DNA of 64,000 bases. Source: Tetragonia tetragonoides. Taxonomy: Eukaryota > Streptophyta > Magnoliopsida > Caryophyllales > Aizoaceae. Under the pieces are notes generated by a model, which worked only from the letters and a program-made list of their open reading frames with translations, did not search any database and was not told the origin of the DNA. Location: NCBI GenBank assembly GCA_038025085.1, contig CM076140.1:18102001-18166000 (forward strand), read 5' to 3'. The position numbers and the translations under genes are program-made. Of the stretch, positions 1 through 12,216 are shown piece after piece. The first letter of the stretch is position 1, and each line of letters starts with the position of its first letter.

Positions 1-584
1 AAAGGAAAAATCATTTATAAGAGGTTTTCGTTTGAATTTCCAACCATTTTAGCGAAAATTCAAAACATTTGGGTGGTTAGCACTAATCTTTGTACTGAAT
101 CTAATTAGTGGAATGAATAAATTTAATTATTACTTTCCGGCAAGAAAAAAACTTCCGGCGATATTTCACCTCATTTTCTCTCTCTTCTATGTCTATGTAC
201 CAGTGGTGAGTAGTTCACCGCCATCCACCCCGTCTTTCGTCTCCGTCCTCAATTTTGATTTCGTTCCATTTTTTAGCTTCAACTCTGTTATAACCTCACC
301 ACGATTCTCGCCGATGAGATAGCGATGAGACTACCGCTAGTGCCACCACCGTCGGTGAATAACAGTAACTATGGTTGTCGATGGAGGTATGAAGAGTGTG
401 ACAGTAGTGGAGTCGTGGAGGTGGGATGGGTGGTGATCTGTTTTGTGGCGGAGTCGTGGATTTGGGTGGATGGTGATGTGTTTTGTGGTGGATTCGTGGA
501 GGTGGGGTGGACGGTGATCGTGATAAAAAGATGTGATGATGATGATGATGATGATTTAGTTCTTCTTTTTACAATGACAATTGT
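1..584. other. Intergenic DNA, no supported gene
   Basis: No gene is supported here. Two short open frames (113-322 and 325-591) lack homology that I recognise, and their composition (serine/proline-rich, then GGTGG-rich ending in a GAT repeat at about 536-555) looks like captured or low-complexity DNA. The stretch ends where the left inverted repeat of the next element begins. Confidence 0.5.
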
Positions 585-1466
585 TATTTAATTAGTAACA
601 AGTGGATATATCTTTCATGTTATAACAATTTCAATTCGATGTTGTTCCTAAATAAATAATTATTTTCCCGTAGTTTCTATAGCTATATAATATTCAATGT
701 AAAGATGTTAATATGTAGTTGTTCCTAAATAAATAGTTAAAAGACTTATCCAATAATACGTAGATTATAGTTTGTTGTTAAATTATTTGTCATACAGATT
801 TTCTTGTAAAGATTTCAATCAGTTTTTGTTCCTAAGTAAATAGTTTAGGGCATATGGTATAGGATATAGACAAAATCAAAATAAATGACCACTATGAGAT
901 CATTTGTTTGGATTATTTGGTTGTTGTATAACAACAATACACCATATGGATGAATTGTTACAATAACTGTGATACCTTATCTTGCGATTCGATGCATTAT
1001 TAGTCCATGATCATATGACTCTTGAGGTATTGTTGTCAAAATACTTGTCCAATAAGTTCATTATTGTTGATTGTTAAAACTTTTTTTGTCTCTCCAAATG
1101 CGAATCTTATTATTGCCATAAAATAACTAATACTTTGTGACCATTTAAATATCATAATAAAAAGGAGTAGTACTATTGGATAATAACGTACATCATGGAT
1201 TTTCGATGACAATTTTGTTTGTCCGAATTACTCAACGTAATTTATCATATGTCTCCATATACGACTTTTCAATTGATGTTGTTACATATTGGTAAAAGGG
1301 ATGATCATACACTCTTTACTTTTTTCTAAAATAGTAAAAGATTGACACTAATATATAGTTACCAAATAATTAGGAATATATAATTCTATAAATGCTTTCA
1401 GATGAGAAAATTTTGTTTTATTAGGAACAAGTGTACATTTATGAGGAACAACCATGCATTTATTAG

Positions 1467-2098
1467 AAAATGTGATCATGGATTATTTAGCATAAGATTA
1501 AGATATTGATCATAGGTGAGTCACTTTAAACTTCATTTGAGTACATTGATTGCAAATTTCTATTTATCAATTCTAAAACATTGGTGTTTTATGTGCGACG
1601 GAGGTGCATAGTGTATCAGCTCGTAAAAAATGATCATGGATTATTTAGAATAGGATTAAGATATTGAGCATTAGTGATCATATGTGAGTCACTTTGTACT
1701 TCATTTGAATACATTTATTGCAAATTGACATTGGTGAACTCTAACGTATTGGTATTTCATGTGTGATGGAGGTACATAATGTACGGGTTCTGAAAAGTAG
1801 GTGATCATGGACTCATTAGTTTAGAATTAAGATATTGATCATTGGTTATCATAGATGAGTCACTTTATACTTTATTTGAATACATTGATTGCAAATTGGC
1901 ATTGATCAATTCTACAACATTTGTATTTCATGTGCGACGGAGGTACATAGTGTATGTGTTCGGAAAATGTGATCATGGATTGTTTAGCATTGGATAAAGA
2001 TATTGAACATTAGTGATCATAGGTGAGTCACATTATGCTTTATTTGAATACATTGATTACAAATTGGCATTGATCAATTCTAAAAGATTATGTGATTA
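1467..2098 (+). repeat. Tandem array, about 165 bp unit, four copies
   Basis: Degenerate copies begin near 1470, 1630, 1801 and 1968, each opening with GTGATCATGGATTATTTAGC or a close variant. Each continues through AGTGATCATAGGTGAGTCAC and CAAATTGGCATTGATCAATT to a GGAGGTACATAGTGTATG block. The same unit occurs in reverse orientation around 2860-3310 and 4060-4570, and once more in forward orientation at 5107-5310. Confidence 0.8.
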
Positions 2099-2520
2099 AG
2101 CCATTACGACCATTGAGAGTGATGAGCACTTTATGTGCCAATGACATCTAAATTGAGCCGAAGTGGTCTAAATCACTCTCGAAATTGATTTTGATCAGTT
2201 ATTAGGATTGATAACATGTAAACCTAGTGAGTGTATTTCACATTTTGACTAAGAGAGTTTAGTCTAAATCATTACGATGACCATTGAGAGGAATTAGCAC
2301 TTTATGTGCCAATAACATCTAAGTTGAGCCGGAGTGGTCTAAATCACTATCGAAATTGATTTTGATCACTTATTAGGATTGATATTACATAAGTATAGTG
2401 AGTGTGTTTCTTATTTTAATCAAGAGAACTTAGTCTAAACCATTACGACCATTGAGAGCGATTAGCACTTTATGTGCCAATGACATCTAAGCAGAGCCCA
2501 GAGTGGTCAAAATCACTCAA
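2099..2520 (+). repeat. Second tandem array, about 170 bp unit, 2.5 copies
   Basis: Copies start at about 2099, 2269 and 2438 with CCATTACGACCATTGAGAG (variants) followed by CACTTTATGTGCCAATGACA. The third copy stops after about 80 bp. This unit is different from the neighbouring GATCATGGATT unit and joins it directly, so two unrelated short satellites sit head to tail inside one element. Confidence 0.75.
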
Positions 2521-2617
2521 TTGAACTCACACCCAATTGGATTGGAATTCTATTCTATATTTAGTTGTTGAACCCATCACTCCCTCTCCTCTAAATAAAG
2601 TAGTTTAACAACAATCA

Positions 2618-5005
2618 AGGTAATACAAGCCTTATGCTTCTCACTTTTATTTTAAAATCTTAATTTTATTCTCACTTTGGGTGACAACTAGGGAAAAAAA
2701 AAAGTTATTAGCTCTTTGAATAACTTGTAGAAGAGATTTATCATTTACTAATAACAGATTTTGTAAATTGATATTGTTTTCTTTTATCCGGGAACACAAC
2801 ACATTCAAATTCGTGTTATTAAAGTTAGTGATTTAAAGTACTAAAATGATTAATGCCAAATTGCAATCAATGTACAAAAATTAAGCATAAACTAACACAC
2901 CTAGATCATTAATGTTCAATATCTTTATCCTATGCTAATCAATCTATGTCACTTTTTCCGAACTCATACACAATCTATCTTCGTCGTACATATGGAATAC
3001 CAATGTTTTAGAATTGATCAGTGCCAATTTGCAATCAATGTATTCAAATAAAGCATAAAGTGACTCACCTTTGATCACTAGTGCTCAATATCTTCATCCA
3101 GTGCTAAACAATCCATGATCACCTTTTACGAAACCATACACTATGTACCTCCGCCGCATATGAAATACCAATGTTTTTGAATTGATCAATGCCAATTTGC
3201 AATCAATGTATTGAAATGAAGGATAAAGTGACTAATGATCACTAATGATCAATATCTTAATTCTATGCTAATTGATCCATGATCACATACTTTTCTGAAC
3301 CGTACTTTTCTGATCACCTACTTTTCGATTTGGTTTGAGTATAATTATCAGACTTATCAAAACTATCTGTTATTCACTAGGGAATAACATTCACTGGGGA
3401 TGGATAAGTTGATGATTTAAAATATAGTATGGGTATGTGCTGGGTGGGTAATAGTTTGAAAGAGTCGTTTGATAAGATCTTTCGGATGGCCCATCGCCAA
3501 ATAAAAGGTGACGATCAATTATTCGTTTGTATTCGATTATAAGGTATTCAATTGGGGAAATTGATGTCACTGGGGAAATTTTGATACATCCCTTTTCTTT
3601 TCTAACTTGTCGCTCCAATGTTTTTCCTAATAAATACAAGGTTGACCCTTATAAATATACATTTGTTCCTTTTAAAATAATATTTGCTCATCTGAAATCT
3701 TTTATAAAATTATATGTTTCTAATTATTTGGTAACTATATAATAGAGACAATCTTTTACTTTTTTAGGAACAAATAAAGAGTGTATGAGCATCCCTTTTA
3801 CCAATACTTAACAATATCAATTGAAAGTCGTATATTAGGACATATGATCTAGGTAATACAAGCCCTTATGGTTCTCACTTTAGTTTTAAAATCTTACTTA
3901 TTATTCTCACTTTGGGTGACAACTAGAAAAAAGAAGTAAGTTATTAGCTTTTTGCGCAAGTTGTATAAGAGATTTATCATTTTACTAATAACAAATTTTG
4001 TAAGTTGATATTATTTTCTTTTATCCGGGAACACAACACATTTAACTTCGTGTTACTAAAGTTAATGATTTAAAGTACTAAAATGATCAATGTCAATTTT
4101 CAATCAATGTACTAAAATTAAGCATTAACTAACTCACTTATAATTATTAATGTCAATATCTTAATCCTATGCTAATCAATTCATGATCACATTTTCCGAG
4201 CTCATACACTACGTACCTCTGTAGCACATGAAGTACCAATGTTTTAGAATTGATCAATGCCAATTTGTAATCAACGTGTTCAAATGAAGTATAAAGTGAC
4301 ACACCTATGATCACTAATGCTCAATATCTTTATCCAATGCAAAACAACCAATGATGACCTTTTCCGAACCCATAAACTTTGTACCTCCGCCGCACATGAA
4401 ATATCAAAGTTTTAAAATTGACCAATGCCAATTTGCAATCAGTATATTCAAATGAAGTATAAAGTGACTCACGTACGATCACTAATGATCAATATATTAA
4501 TTCTATGCTAATTAATCTATTATCACCTACTTTTCTTATCCGGTACTTTTCTGATCACCTACTTTTCGATTTAGATTGAACCGAGAAACCCAATACTCCC
4601 CAATATTGGAGAAAGAGTAGGATCGAAAAGGTTTAAAGTTCAAAGTGAGTTGATTAGCTCCTTTAAAGCGCGCAACTCAAATTTAGGTCTTAATATACAG
4701 GGATCTACCTAATTATTTGGTTTGAGTATAAGTATTAGATTTCTCAAAACTATTCGTTATGCACTAGAGAATAACATTTACTGGGGATGGATAAGTGGAT
4801 GTTTTGAATATAGTATGACTATGTGTTTGGTGGGTAATGGTTTGAAAGAGTTCTTTGATAGGATCCCATGAATGGCCCGTAGCCAAATAAAAGAGGACAA
4901 TAATTATTCGCTTGTATTCGATCATAACGTATTCAATTGGGGAAAGATGTCACTGAAAAATTTTGACACATCTCTTTTCTTTTCTAACTTGTCACTCCAA
5001 TGTTT
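2618..5005 (+). repeat. Direct segmental duplication, unit 1.0-1.2 kb
   Basis: The segment from about 2618 to 3620 is repeated at about 3850 to 5005. Landmarks repeat in order: GGTAATACAAGCC (2618 and 3853), TTTGGGTGACAACTAG, TTTATCCGGGAACACAAC, the inverted copies of the 165 bp unit, and the block TTTGGTTTGAGTATAA to AATTGGGGAAA. The second copy has about 140 extra bases near 4575-4715. Flanking both copies are segments around 3620-3850 and 5010-5110 that are inverted matches to 1237-1460. Confidence 0.75.
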
Positions 5006-5866
5006 TTCCTAATAAATAAATGGTCGTTGTTCCTAATAAATAGACACATGTTCCTAATAAAATAAAATTTGCTCATCTAAAATCGTTTATAGAATTATAT
5101 ATTCCTAATTGGCATTGATCAATTCTAAAATATTGGTATTTCATGTGTTACGGAGGTACATAGTGTATGGGCTCGGGAAAAGGTGACCATGGATTGTTTA
5201 GCATAGGATTAAGATATTGATCATTAGTAATCATAAGTGAGTCACTTGATGCTTCATTTGAATACATTGATTGTAGATTGACATTGATCAATTTTAAAAC
5301 ATAGTGTATCAACATTCTTAAACATAAACAACTCATCTAACTTCACATTTATTATATATTATCAATATTTTTATTTCATTGCACAATGATTTATAATAGG
5401 TGATGGTATTATGGAATTCAAAGATCATATAATTCCACATTTAATAAGTGATTTTTTTTTTATTCTCGTAAAGTTTACATTGAGTTATTCATTATGGAAT
5501 TATTAAATTTAAACATGATCAATTGAAAAAATAAATAAACAAGAAGGTTAACTTAATTTAGGTAAACTAATAAATAAACAAAAAGGTTAACATATTGTGA
5601 ATTTTAAAAACTTCTTAAATGAGAAAAATGACAACCAATAATTCAAGATATTTTTATTGTAATTGCAGTATTTACACTACATCCTACCTACTAAGAATAG
5701 TAACTACATGAGCATAAATATTTATTCGGAATCAACGACAAATTAACGTTTTTATTGACATTGAAGATATGTATACTAGTTATGAGTAAATAATTATTTA
5801 TTTAGGAACAACGTCGAATTGAAGATTTTAACATGAAAGATATGTCCACTTGTTACTAATTAAATA

Positions 5867-7882
5867 GAAATCGTCGTTCTCAGAACCAATCTTCCTCTTC
5901 CTCGAACTTGGTAATGTAAACGGCCATTAGTACTCGCCGTTCATCCACATCGGGCCGTCTGCAAATGGCCATGGCTCGCCGAAAATCGGCTCTGGCTCAC
6001 CGGAAAACCCTTCAACTCCAACGATTTACTCGCCGCTCGTCGGGATATCGGCCTTGGCTCGGCGGAAAACTCATCAACTCCAACCCCTCAAAATTATGCG
6101 CTATTTCTTCACTCTCTCGTCGGAGTTGTTTCTAGGAGACGCTCGTCGGAGCTCCGGGATGTTTATAACTTCAAGCAATTAGCTAATGAGATTAAGAAAT
6201 TGGGCGGTAATGACCCATATTTCCCCCCCATACCTCAAATATTTTCCCCCCTAAAAACTAAAAAAATTTCGCTTCTTATGTTTTCACTTGACACATGTCA
6301 CCACAGGATTCGTTGAAAAATTAGTGTATCATACACCTTATGTTTCAGTAGCAAGGTCCAGGTCAGGTCACCATACCCAACAATATCATTTCATACCAAA
6401 TTTGAAATGTTCATACATACCCAAATCAATACTCTAGTACTATACTTCTCCATTACCCATCAAGAAAATATCAATACTAATAATCCTTTTAGCACCAACA
6501 AAAACATCAACACTAAACAAAAAACAATAAACCACTTCATTTCTGGGGTTTCTGTAATTTTTATTATTTTCAACTCAGGTTTGATTTCCCTTACTTGTAC
6601 GTTTCGGTTTCATCAAATTTTCCAAAAAATTTGTTTTCCTCTTTGAATTTCAATCTGTTAGATTTGGTATATAGATGGATTTGGATGAAATTCGGGCGAT
6701 ATTGACAAATTTAGTGACTGATAAACAGAAAATTTGTCAAATTTCGTCTCTTATTTGCCGAATTCTTCGAAATTTGTTGATTATTGGCCGATTTCTTCAA
6801 CTATTCTCGATTTTTGGTCAGATTGAAGTCAGATCTGTTGAATGCGAAATTGCGCCACCTTCTCTTTTGTTTTCTCTCTCCTTCGGTGCTGTTCTCCGGC
6901 GACTTCTCTTTTGTTTTCTCTCTCCTGCTGTGCTGTTCTCCGGCAAAGAACTGCAAAAGCTTCGAGATGAGGGAGGAAAGAGAGCAATTGCAGAACAGAG
7001 AGAAAACGAAGAGTGCTTTTCTGTTTAATGGAATAATTTTTTTTCTATTTGGAAGGGCAAAATAGTCTTGAAAAATTTAACCCCAACTAACTAACGGAGT
7101 ATTTGTCAAAAAAAAAAAAAAATTGTATACGTTGAACATTATCCTTTAAGTACAGGGATACGACATGTATAAAACTTAAAATACGGGCGCAACAGACATT
7201 TCGCCAAATCACAAGGGTACAATGTGTAATATCCCATAAATAAAACTTGCCACTTGCCCGGTTATTTAACCCAAGTTCTAGATTCTCCAGAAAAAGTACA
7301 ACAGCATCTGAAATTACTGCGCTCTCATAGTGGAGTTAAACTAACCCCTCCAATGTTATGATTGGCTGCTTACCCCACTCCCAGACAAGGGGCCAACATA
7401 AGTATTCATTCATTTTATCAAAAAAATTAGTCAATGTTAGAATTAAGATGTCCAAAGAATTAGAAAAGTAATTATTTATTCTAAAATAGCAGATTAGTAC
7501 ACTAGTACTGGTAAAGAGTCATGATTGCATGCAAGTATTTGCTAGTAGTTAGTACATGAAGTACAATAGGTAGCTATTTGTTAGTACACTTTGGACGAGA
7601 AAAAAAAGAGAAGAAGGTATGCAACTATTTTTCTTTTGATGGAAACATATAAATACGTAACTATAAATAAAAGGTGATCAATTAGTATTTTTGTTCAAGG
7701 CCAAAAATAAAAAAGAGAAAAGAAAGAAAGGCCTTCATCATATAGAATCATCATGTGACAACTAATGTGTGTTCGATATAATGTTTAGTTGGAGTACATC
7801 TTATGTGTGTTCCTTTTACTAAGTTGGAAAGAACTAAAGCGAATATTAATATATGAGTTGGAGAGTTAAATGTACAGTGATG
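5867..7882. other. Intergenic DNA, possible captured gene fragments
   Basis: A GC-richer patch at 5900-6170 contains repeated TCGCCG/CTCGTCGG motifs and reads briefly as a basic peptide before stopping. A second open frame at 6675-7028 begins MDLDEIRAILTNLV; it overlaps another frame and carries a local duplication of a TTTTGTTTTCTCTCTCC block (6867 and 6911). I recognise neither. Nothing identifiable lies between 7230 and 7880. Confidence 0.35.
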
Positions 7883-7890
7883 CTACTAGG

Positions 7891-8516
7891 CAGGGGTGAG
7901 CGTAAGCAGGTACCCATTTGAAATTTTAGGATTTGGTATTGGAATTGGTTAGAGCAGTTCCTCAATTTTGGGACCCAGAATTGGAATTGGTTTGAGCAAT
8001 TCCTCAAAAGTGATACCCAAACTAGGAATTGGCAGGTCCAATTCCAATATCAGGTACCCAGTTCCCGTCATCCCTCACTGAAAAAAATTGCTTGACATCT
8101 TGTCACGTAGAATTTTAATGAGAATAGTGGAATACTATCCAAATGCTATGAGTTACAATTGTGCGACAATTCCAAAAGAAATAATAATTAAAGCATCGAA
8201 AAGATCAAAATTGTACCATATGCAATAGAAAACTAAAGTAGTAGTAGTATTGGTAGGCATTGTAAATTGGACCCACCAGATACTCAATTGTTGGAATTGG
8301 TCCTACCAGGTACCCAGATCTTAGAATTGCTCCCACCAGGTACCCACTAGGTACTGGGTTCAGAAAAATGATACCCAGAATTGAAATTGCTTCCAAGCAA
8401 GTCTAAATTTTGGGACCCAGAATTGGAATTGAAGGGACCAGTTCAGGTCCGGACCCGCCAGGTCCAAACCAATTTCAGGACCAGGACCAGGTACCCAGGA
8501 CCCATGCTCACCCCTA
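7891..8516. mobile_element. Non-autonomous hAT element, copy 1
   Basis: The termini are CAGGGGTGAGC on the left and GCTCACCCCTA on the right, typical hAT ends. They are flanked by a perfect 8 bp target duplication, CTACTAGG, at 7883-7890 and 8517-8524. The 626 bp interior has no transposase and is full of short subterminal motifs such as GGTACCCA, GGAATTGG and GGGACCCAGAATTGG in both orientations. A relative with the same ends lies at 34923-35464. Insertion is about 1.2 kb upstream of the FLZ gene. Confidence 0.93.
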
Positions 8517-9164
8517 CTACTAGGGACTCTACGCTCATTCTTTCTTTTTTTTTGGCATAATAAAAAGTTTTAAGTATAAAAAAGAGTAATATATGAGAGT
8601 AAAAAGAGTAGATAACTAAATATATAAAGTAAAATGAACTGAACTCATTACTAAGTGGTGAAAACGAATACACCCAAATAGTAAAATATATGTGAAAGAA
8701 AAAAAATGATTTTGATCTAAACTAATGAAATAGGTGGAAAAGAACACACATTGTGACTTATATACACAAATTTAGTGAAAAGTAAAAATTTTAAACTTTC
8801 AAACCTATATATCTAAACTACTCATTATGCAAGAAAGTCTTAAAAAATGTAATGATGGATCACTATCAAACTCATTTTCAAAAAATCTCAAGTATATTCA
8901 TGATAGCTTCAAAAAGATCATAATCCATAACTTATTGATATAAAAAATTCCATAAACCAAATTATTTAATCAAAACCTCATTTTCATTACCTTATATACG
9001 CTTCTTCATATTCATATATACTACTCCATAATTATACATACATACATCAACCCAGATACTTTTTTATTTTCTTTGACATCAACCCAATAGTACTAGTTTA
9101 AATGTTTATTTTTTTGGATGTATTAGTTTAAATTATTAAGTACTATTTTTTTAAGTCTTTGTCA

Positions 9165-9330
9165 AGGATATTTACCGCAGACCATAGTGACTAATCCACT
9201 CGCCCTAACTGTCTGCGCACTAAGCGGTAGGGAGCTGGTCAATGGATTTTTTTCCATTCGCAAGAGTTGGGATTCGAACCCCCAATCACTTGTTTAAGGG
9301 ATAAAGTGCTGAACCATTACACCAACCCAT
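9165..9330 (-). mobile_element. tRNA-derived SINE
   Basis: Read on the minus strand, the element starts with TGGTGTAATGG, a good RNA polymerase III A box, followed by GGTTCGAATCC, a perfect B box, spaced as in a tRNA-derived head. The body continues through a GAATGGAAAAAAATCCATT block also seen in the SINEs at 14741-14909 and about 41150-41605. Boundaries are approximate because direct repeats around 9329-9368 blur the 5' end. It lies about 400 bp upstream of the FLZ start codon. Confidence 0.8.
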
Positions 9331-9529
9331 CTTGGTTATTATTTTTTTTTTTTGAGTGAATCTTGGTTAATTATTAAGCATATTTTCGTTGAAGTTGAAG
9401 TGCGTAATGACGTGACATGGTTGACAAACAAAAATACAATAATAATAATAAAAATAATAATAATCAAGTTTATTTCTCTTTCCTTCATAATACAAGAAAG
9501 GGCATAGCAAGCTAGAATCGAGGAGAGAA

Positions 9530-9660
9530 TCTGGGCCGTTAGTTGCCTCAACACCATTTTCTCTCTCCCCGTCCACTTCCCCTCTCCTCCTCTTTTATCT
9601 CCGCCCCATCTCACTCTCTCTCTTCCACTCCTCCCTCCCAAAAATCTCCCCCCAAAGAAA
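9530..9660 (+). promoter_or_regulatory. Pyrimidine-rich leader of the FLZ gene
   Basis: The strand is dominated by C and T (CTCTCTCCCC, CTCTCTCTCTTCC and similar) immediately before the start codon at 9723. Such pyrimidine patches are common in plant core promoters and 5' untranslated leaders. No clear TATA box or transcription start can be assigned by eye. Confidence 0.35.
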
Positions 9661-9722
9661 AGAAAAGAAAAAAACACTATCATCGATCAAATTGATCAAA
9701 ATTACATATCCAACTATCGAAA

Positions 9723-12216
9723 ATGATGCTCGGCAAGAGAGCGCGTCACCCGATGAAGAGAAACACAAGCATGACGGAGTTTTCGTTCGAAGATCTGACG
9801 ACGGTCGTCCATCCGCCACAAAACGATGATATAGATCATAATAATAGTAATATTACGATGGCTCACCCAGCTTCAACTCCAAATCAAGCAGCTATGGTAC
9901 CAATGGTTTCACCAAGATTAAATAGACGTAACTCGGCTGATTATGCTCTTACTCGCCCTCACTCTCCTTTTCTTGCTACTTGTACTCTTTGTAGCCGTCG
10001 TTTGCCTCCTGGCCGTGATATTTTTATGTACAGGTATGCTTTTTTTTTATACTCGGCAATAATAAGTCTTGTATAAAAGCGTACCATGGTGAGATGTGCG
10101 TGGTGACTTTTATGAAAAATAAGGATGACTTCGATTTTGTTCAGTACAAGTTATCCTTGTTTATCACAAAATTACTCTGCTTATCGTGGGATGGTCTTAT
10201 ACAAGTTTATGAGTTATAATTATTAGTTTGTACTATAATTTAATTTATTTGCTTGTTTTATGTCTTGTTATACAATTTGTTGTGATTATGCAAGCTAAGG
10301 CAAACTACCACTGCATGCCCAGAAATTTTTTGGTTTTTTATTGGGTTTTTAGATCCCAATCATGACACATAATCACGGGTTTATGTGATTCACATAGTTA
10401 CGAAAAGGCTTGGGAATAAAGAGAGGAAAATAAAATATCTTTTTTAAATATTGTAAGAAAAGAGAGAAAATATCCTTAATGAAAGGCTGTGGTTTGGGAT
10501 TCTTTTTGTTTTTCTATGCCAGAAAAAAGTGGGAAATTAAATATTTATAGTTATCTAAAATCAACTGACCAAATTAATTCTTTTTATTTTTTTTGTTTCA
10601 AATCTGGAACAATGGGATTTGGGAGTAATAATTTTGTGTTTTCTTTGTGTTATTTTTATTTTTGGTTCGAGGGAACAAATTAATTGATTAAATGGGAATA
10701 ATAATTGAGTCAAGTTAGACATGTTAGTTCGTATGTTTCTTTGAAGGTGAGCGATGAAGCAAAATGCAATTATGATTGATTTGTTTTTTTTAAGTGAGTG
10801 GTTTATGTCATCATGTGCATGTGTTGAGTCATTTTCTTTCTCTCTCTCTTTCTCTCTCCTCTCTCTCTCTCTCTATCAATGAATGATAATGATATATGGT
10901 GTTTGCTTGAGTGACCCCATAGTACAACTGTTGATGGGGTTTATTAGGAAAGAAGAAGGAATCAATCATGAGTCAGAGTTTCCCACCCAGAAAAAGAAAA
11001 AAACAATCATCATGATTTCTGAACCATTCATTTTTTTTCCATTCTAAAAACTTATCTTGGCATTATTTGTTCAAATAATTCTTGTCAAATAATAATAACA
11101 GTAGTAACAAAAAAAAAAAGAATAAAATAAAAATATAAAAAAGTATTTCGCCCACTAGGCCACTACTACAATAAAAAAAAAAATTAAAATATTTTCTCAA
11201 AAATTTACCCTATCATTAACGGCATAAGCAAGTTAATAGCAAGTAGCAACATATGAGTTTGGTGCTCAGGCAACACTACAAAATTCCGTGGAATAGTGGC
11301 ATAATACTAGTTGCCAATTGGTGCTTTTGATTCCATGCATGAGTAGATCTTAAATAGAGCATAAAATCTATAGCAATTAATAAGTGTGTAGAATTTATTT
11401 TATTTCTTTAGTTTTGTACTCCCTCCGTCTCAAATTATATGATAACTTTGGAATTTGTGACTCAATTGGGACGGAGGGAGTATATTCTTTTGAATGTGAG
11501 GAACGAGAGTCACTACTCCCGAGTCCCGACCTACCAAACGGGTTGGGCGGATCAGGTTTAGATTGGATTATGTCAGATTCAAATCATTAACAAGTCAGGT
11601 CATATTATGTTGGGTTAATACCGGGTTGAACTTTTCGGATTATCCAACGAGTTTTACAAATATTGTCTTGCAACTTTCGGGTTAGGTTCGAGTTGAGTCA
11701 TTTTAGATCCGAGTCAACAACAGATCGATCAATAACAAGTGAATCTTTTTGGTCGGATTTGGCCGAATCTATAGCGGATCAGGGATCAACAGATTGTTTT
11801 TTCACTTTTTGCCAGCTCTACAAGTACTCGTAGAGTCAGCACCGGTAAAACCCTGGTGTGTACAGTAAAATCATAAATTAAACCGATGACCTCAATTCGC
11901 GATGAAACTTAACACCACAACCAACTTTACTATCACGGCGTCTTGAATTTATTACTGTGGAATATTTATTTAATTTGGGGTGATTTTTAATTTGTGTGAA
12001 ATTTTGTGCAGGGGTGACAGTGCATTTTGCAGCCTAGAGTGCCGGCAACAACGAATGACACAAGATGAGTGGAGAGAGAAATGTTCAGTATCAGTCTCTT
12101 CTTCTTCATCAGGAATAACGTCGTCTACTCACAAAGAATCCAATTCGTCTCACTTATCTACAGCTGGCTCTAATGTCGTTTCTTCTACCAAAGGCGAGAC
12201 GGTCGCCGCGTTGTAG
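9723..12216 (+). CDS. FLZ-type (DUF581) zinc-finger protein, two exons
   Basis: The coding sequence joins 9723-10033 and 12012-12216 and gives 171 residues. The intron runs GT at 10034 to AG at 12011, and the arginine of MYR is split across the junction. The FLZ zinc finger spans about residues 83-125: FLATCTLC, then LPPGRDIFMYRGDSAFCSLE, with likely zinc ligands C87, C90, C110 and C114. FLZ proteins are plant-specific adaptors that bind the SnRK1 energy-sensing kinase through this domain. The N terminus is basic (GKRARHPMKR), and the C terminus is serine-rich with no visible domain. Two adjacent ATGs lie at 9723 and 9726; the first is chosen. The finger is interrupted by the intron at the usual family position. 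The 2.0 kb intron contains a CT repeat and a Stowaway relic. I do not assign an individual FLZ number. Confidence 0.95.
10838..10875 (+). repeat. CT microsatellite in FLZ intron
   Basis: An interrupted run of CT dinucleotides lies inside the single intron of the FLZ gene. Confidence 0.85.
11419..11480. mobile_element. 62 bp Stowaway-type MITE relic
   Basis: The termini are CTCCCTCCGTC and GACGGAGGGAG. They are flanked by TA at 11417-11418 and 11481-11482, the Tc1/mariner target duplication. At 62 bp it is far shorter than ordinary Stowaway elements, which implies an internal deletion. It sits in the FLZ intron. Confidence 0.88.

Larger units (their letters stand above)
585..5866. mobile_element. 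Large non-autonomous TIR element with nested repeats
   Basis: The ends are inverted repeats of about 78 bp: roughly 587-665 on the left and 5788-5864 on the right, starting TTTAATTAGTAACAAGTGG when each is read inward, with only a few mismatches. A TA dinucleotide flanks both ends, but the adjacent sequence is AT-rich, so the target duplication is uncertain. The interior has no coding frame. It contains about 170 bp tandem repeats in both orientations and a 1.0-1.2 kb direct duplication (separate entries). The architecture resembles a foldback or MULE-like element; the superfamily is not settled because no diagnostic target duplication is visible. Confidence 0.7.

Noticed and set aside
113..591. 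Two short open frames near the left edge as genes
   Set aside because: No recognisable domain, low-complexity composition, and no splice or start context to support them.
585..5866. A CRISPR-like repeat array
   Set aside because: Repeat units are about 170 bp, degenerate, in both orientations and without unique spacers; the DNA is clearly plant nuclear.
9165..9330. A tRNA gene on the minus strand (A and B boxes present)
   Set aside because: Only the tRNA-like head is present and it continues into a SINE body shared with other copies; a cloverleaf cannot be completed.
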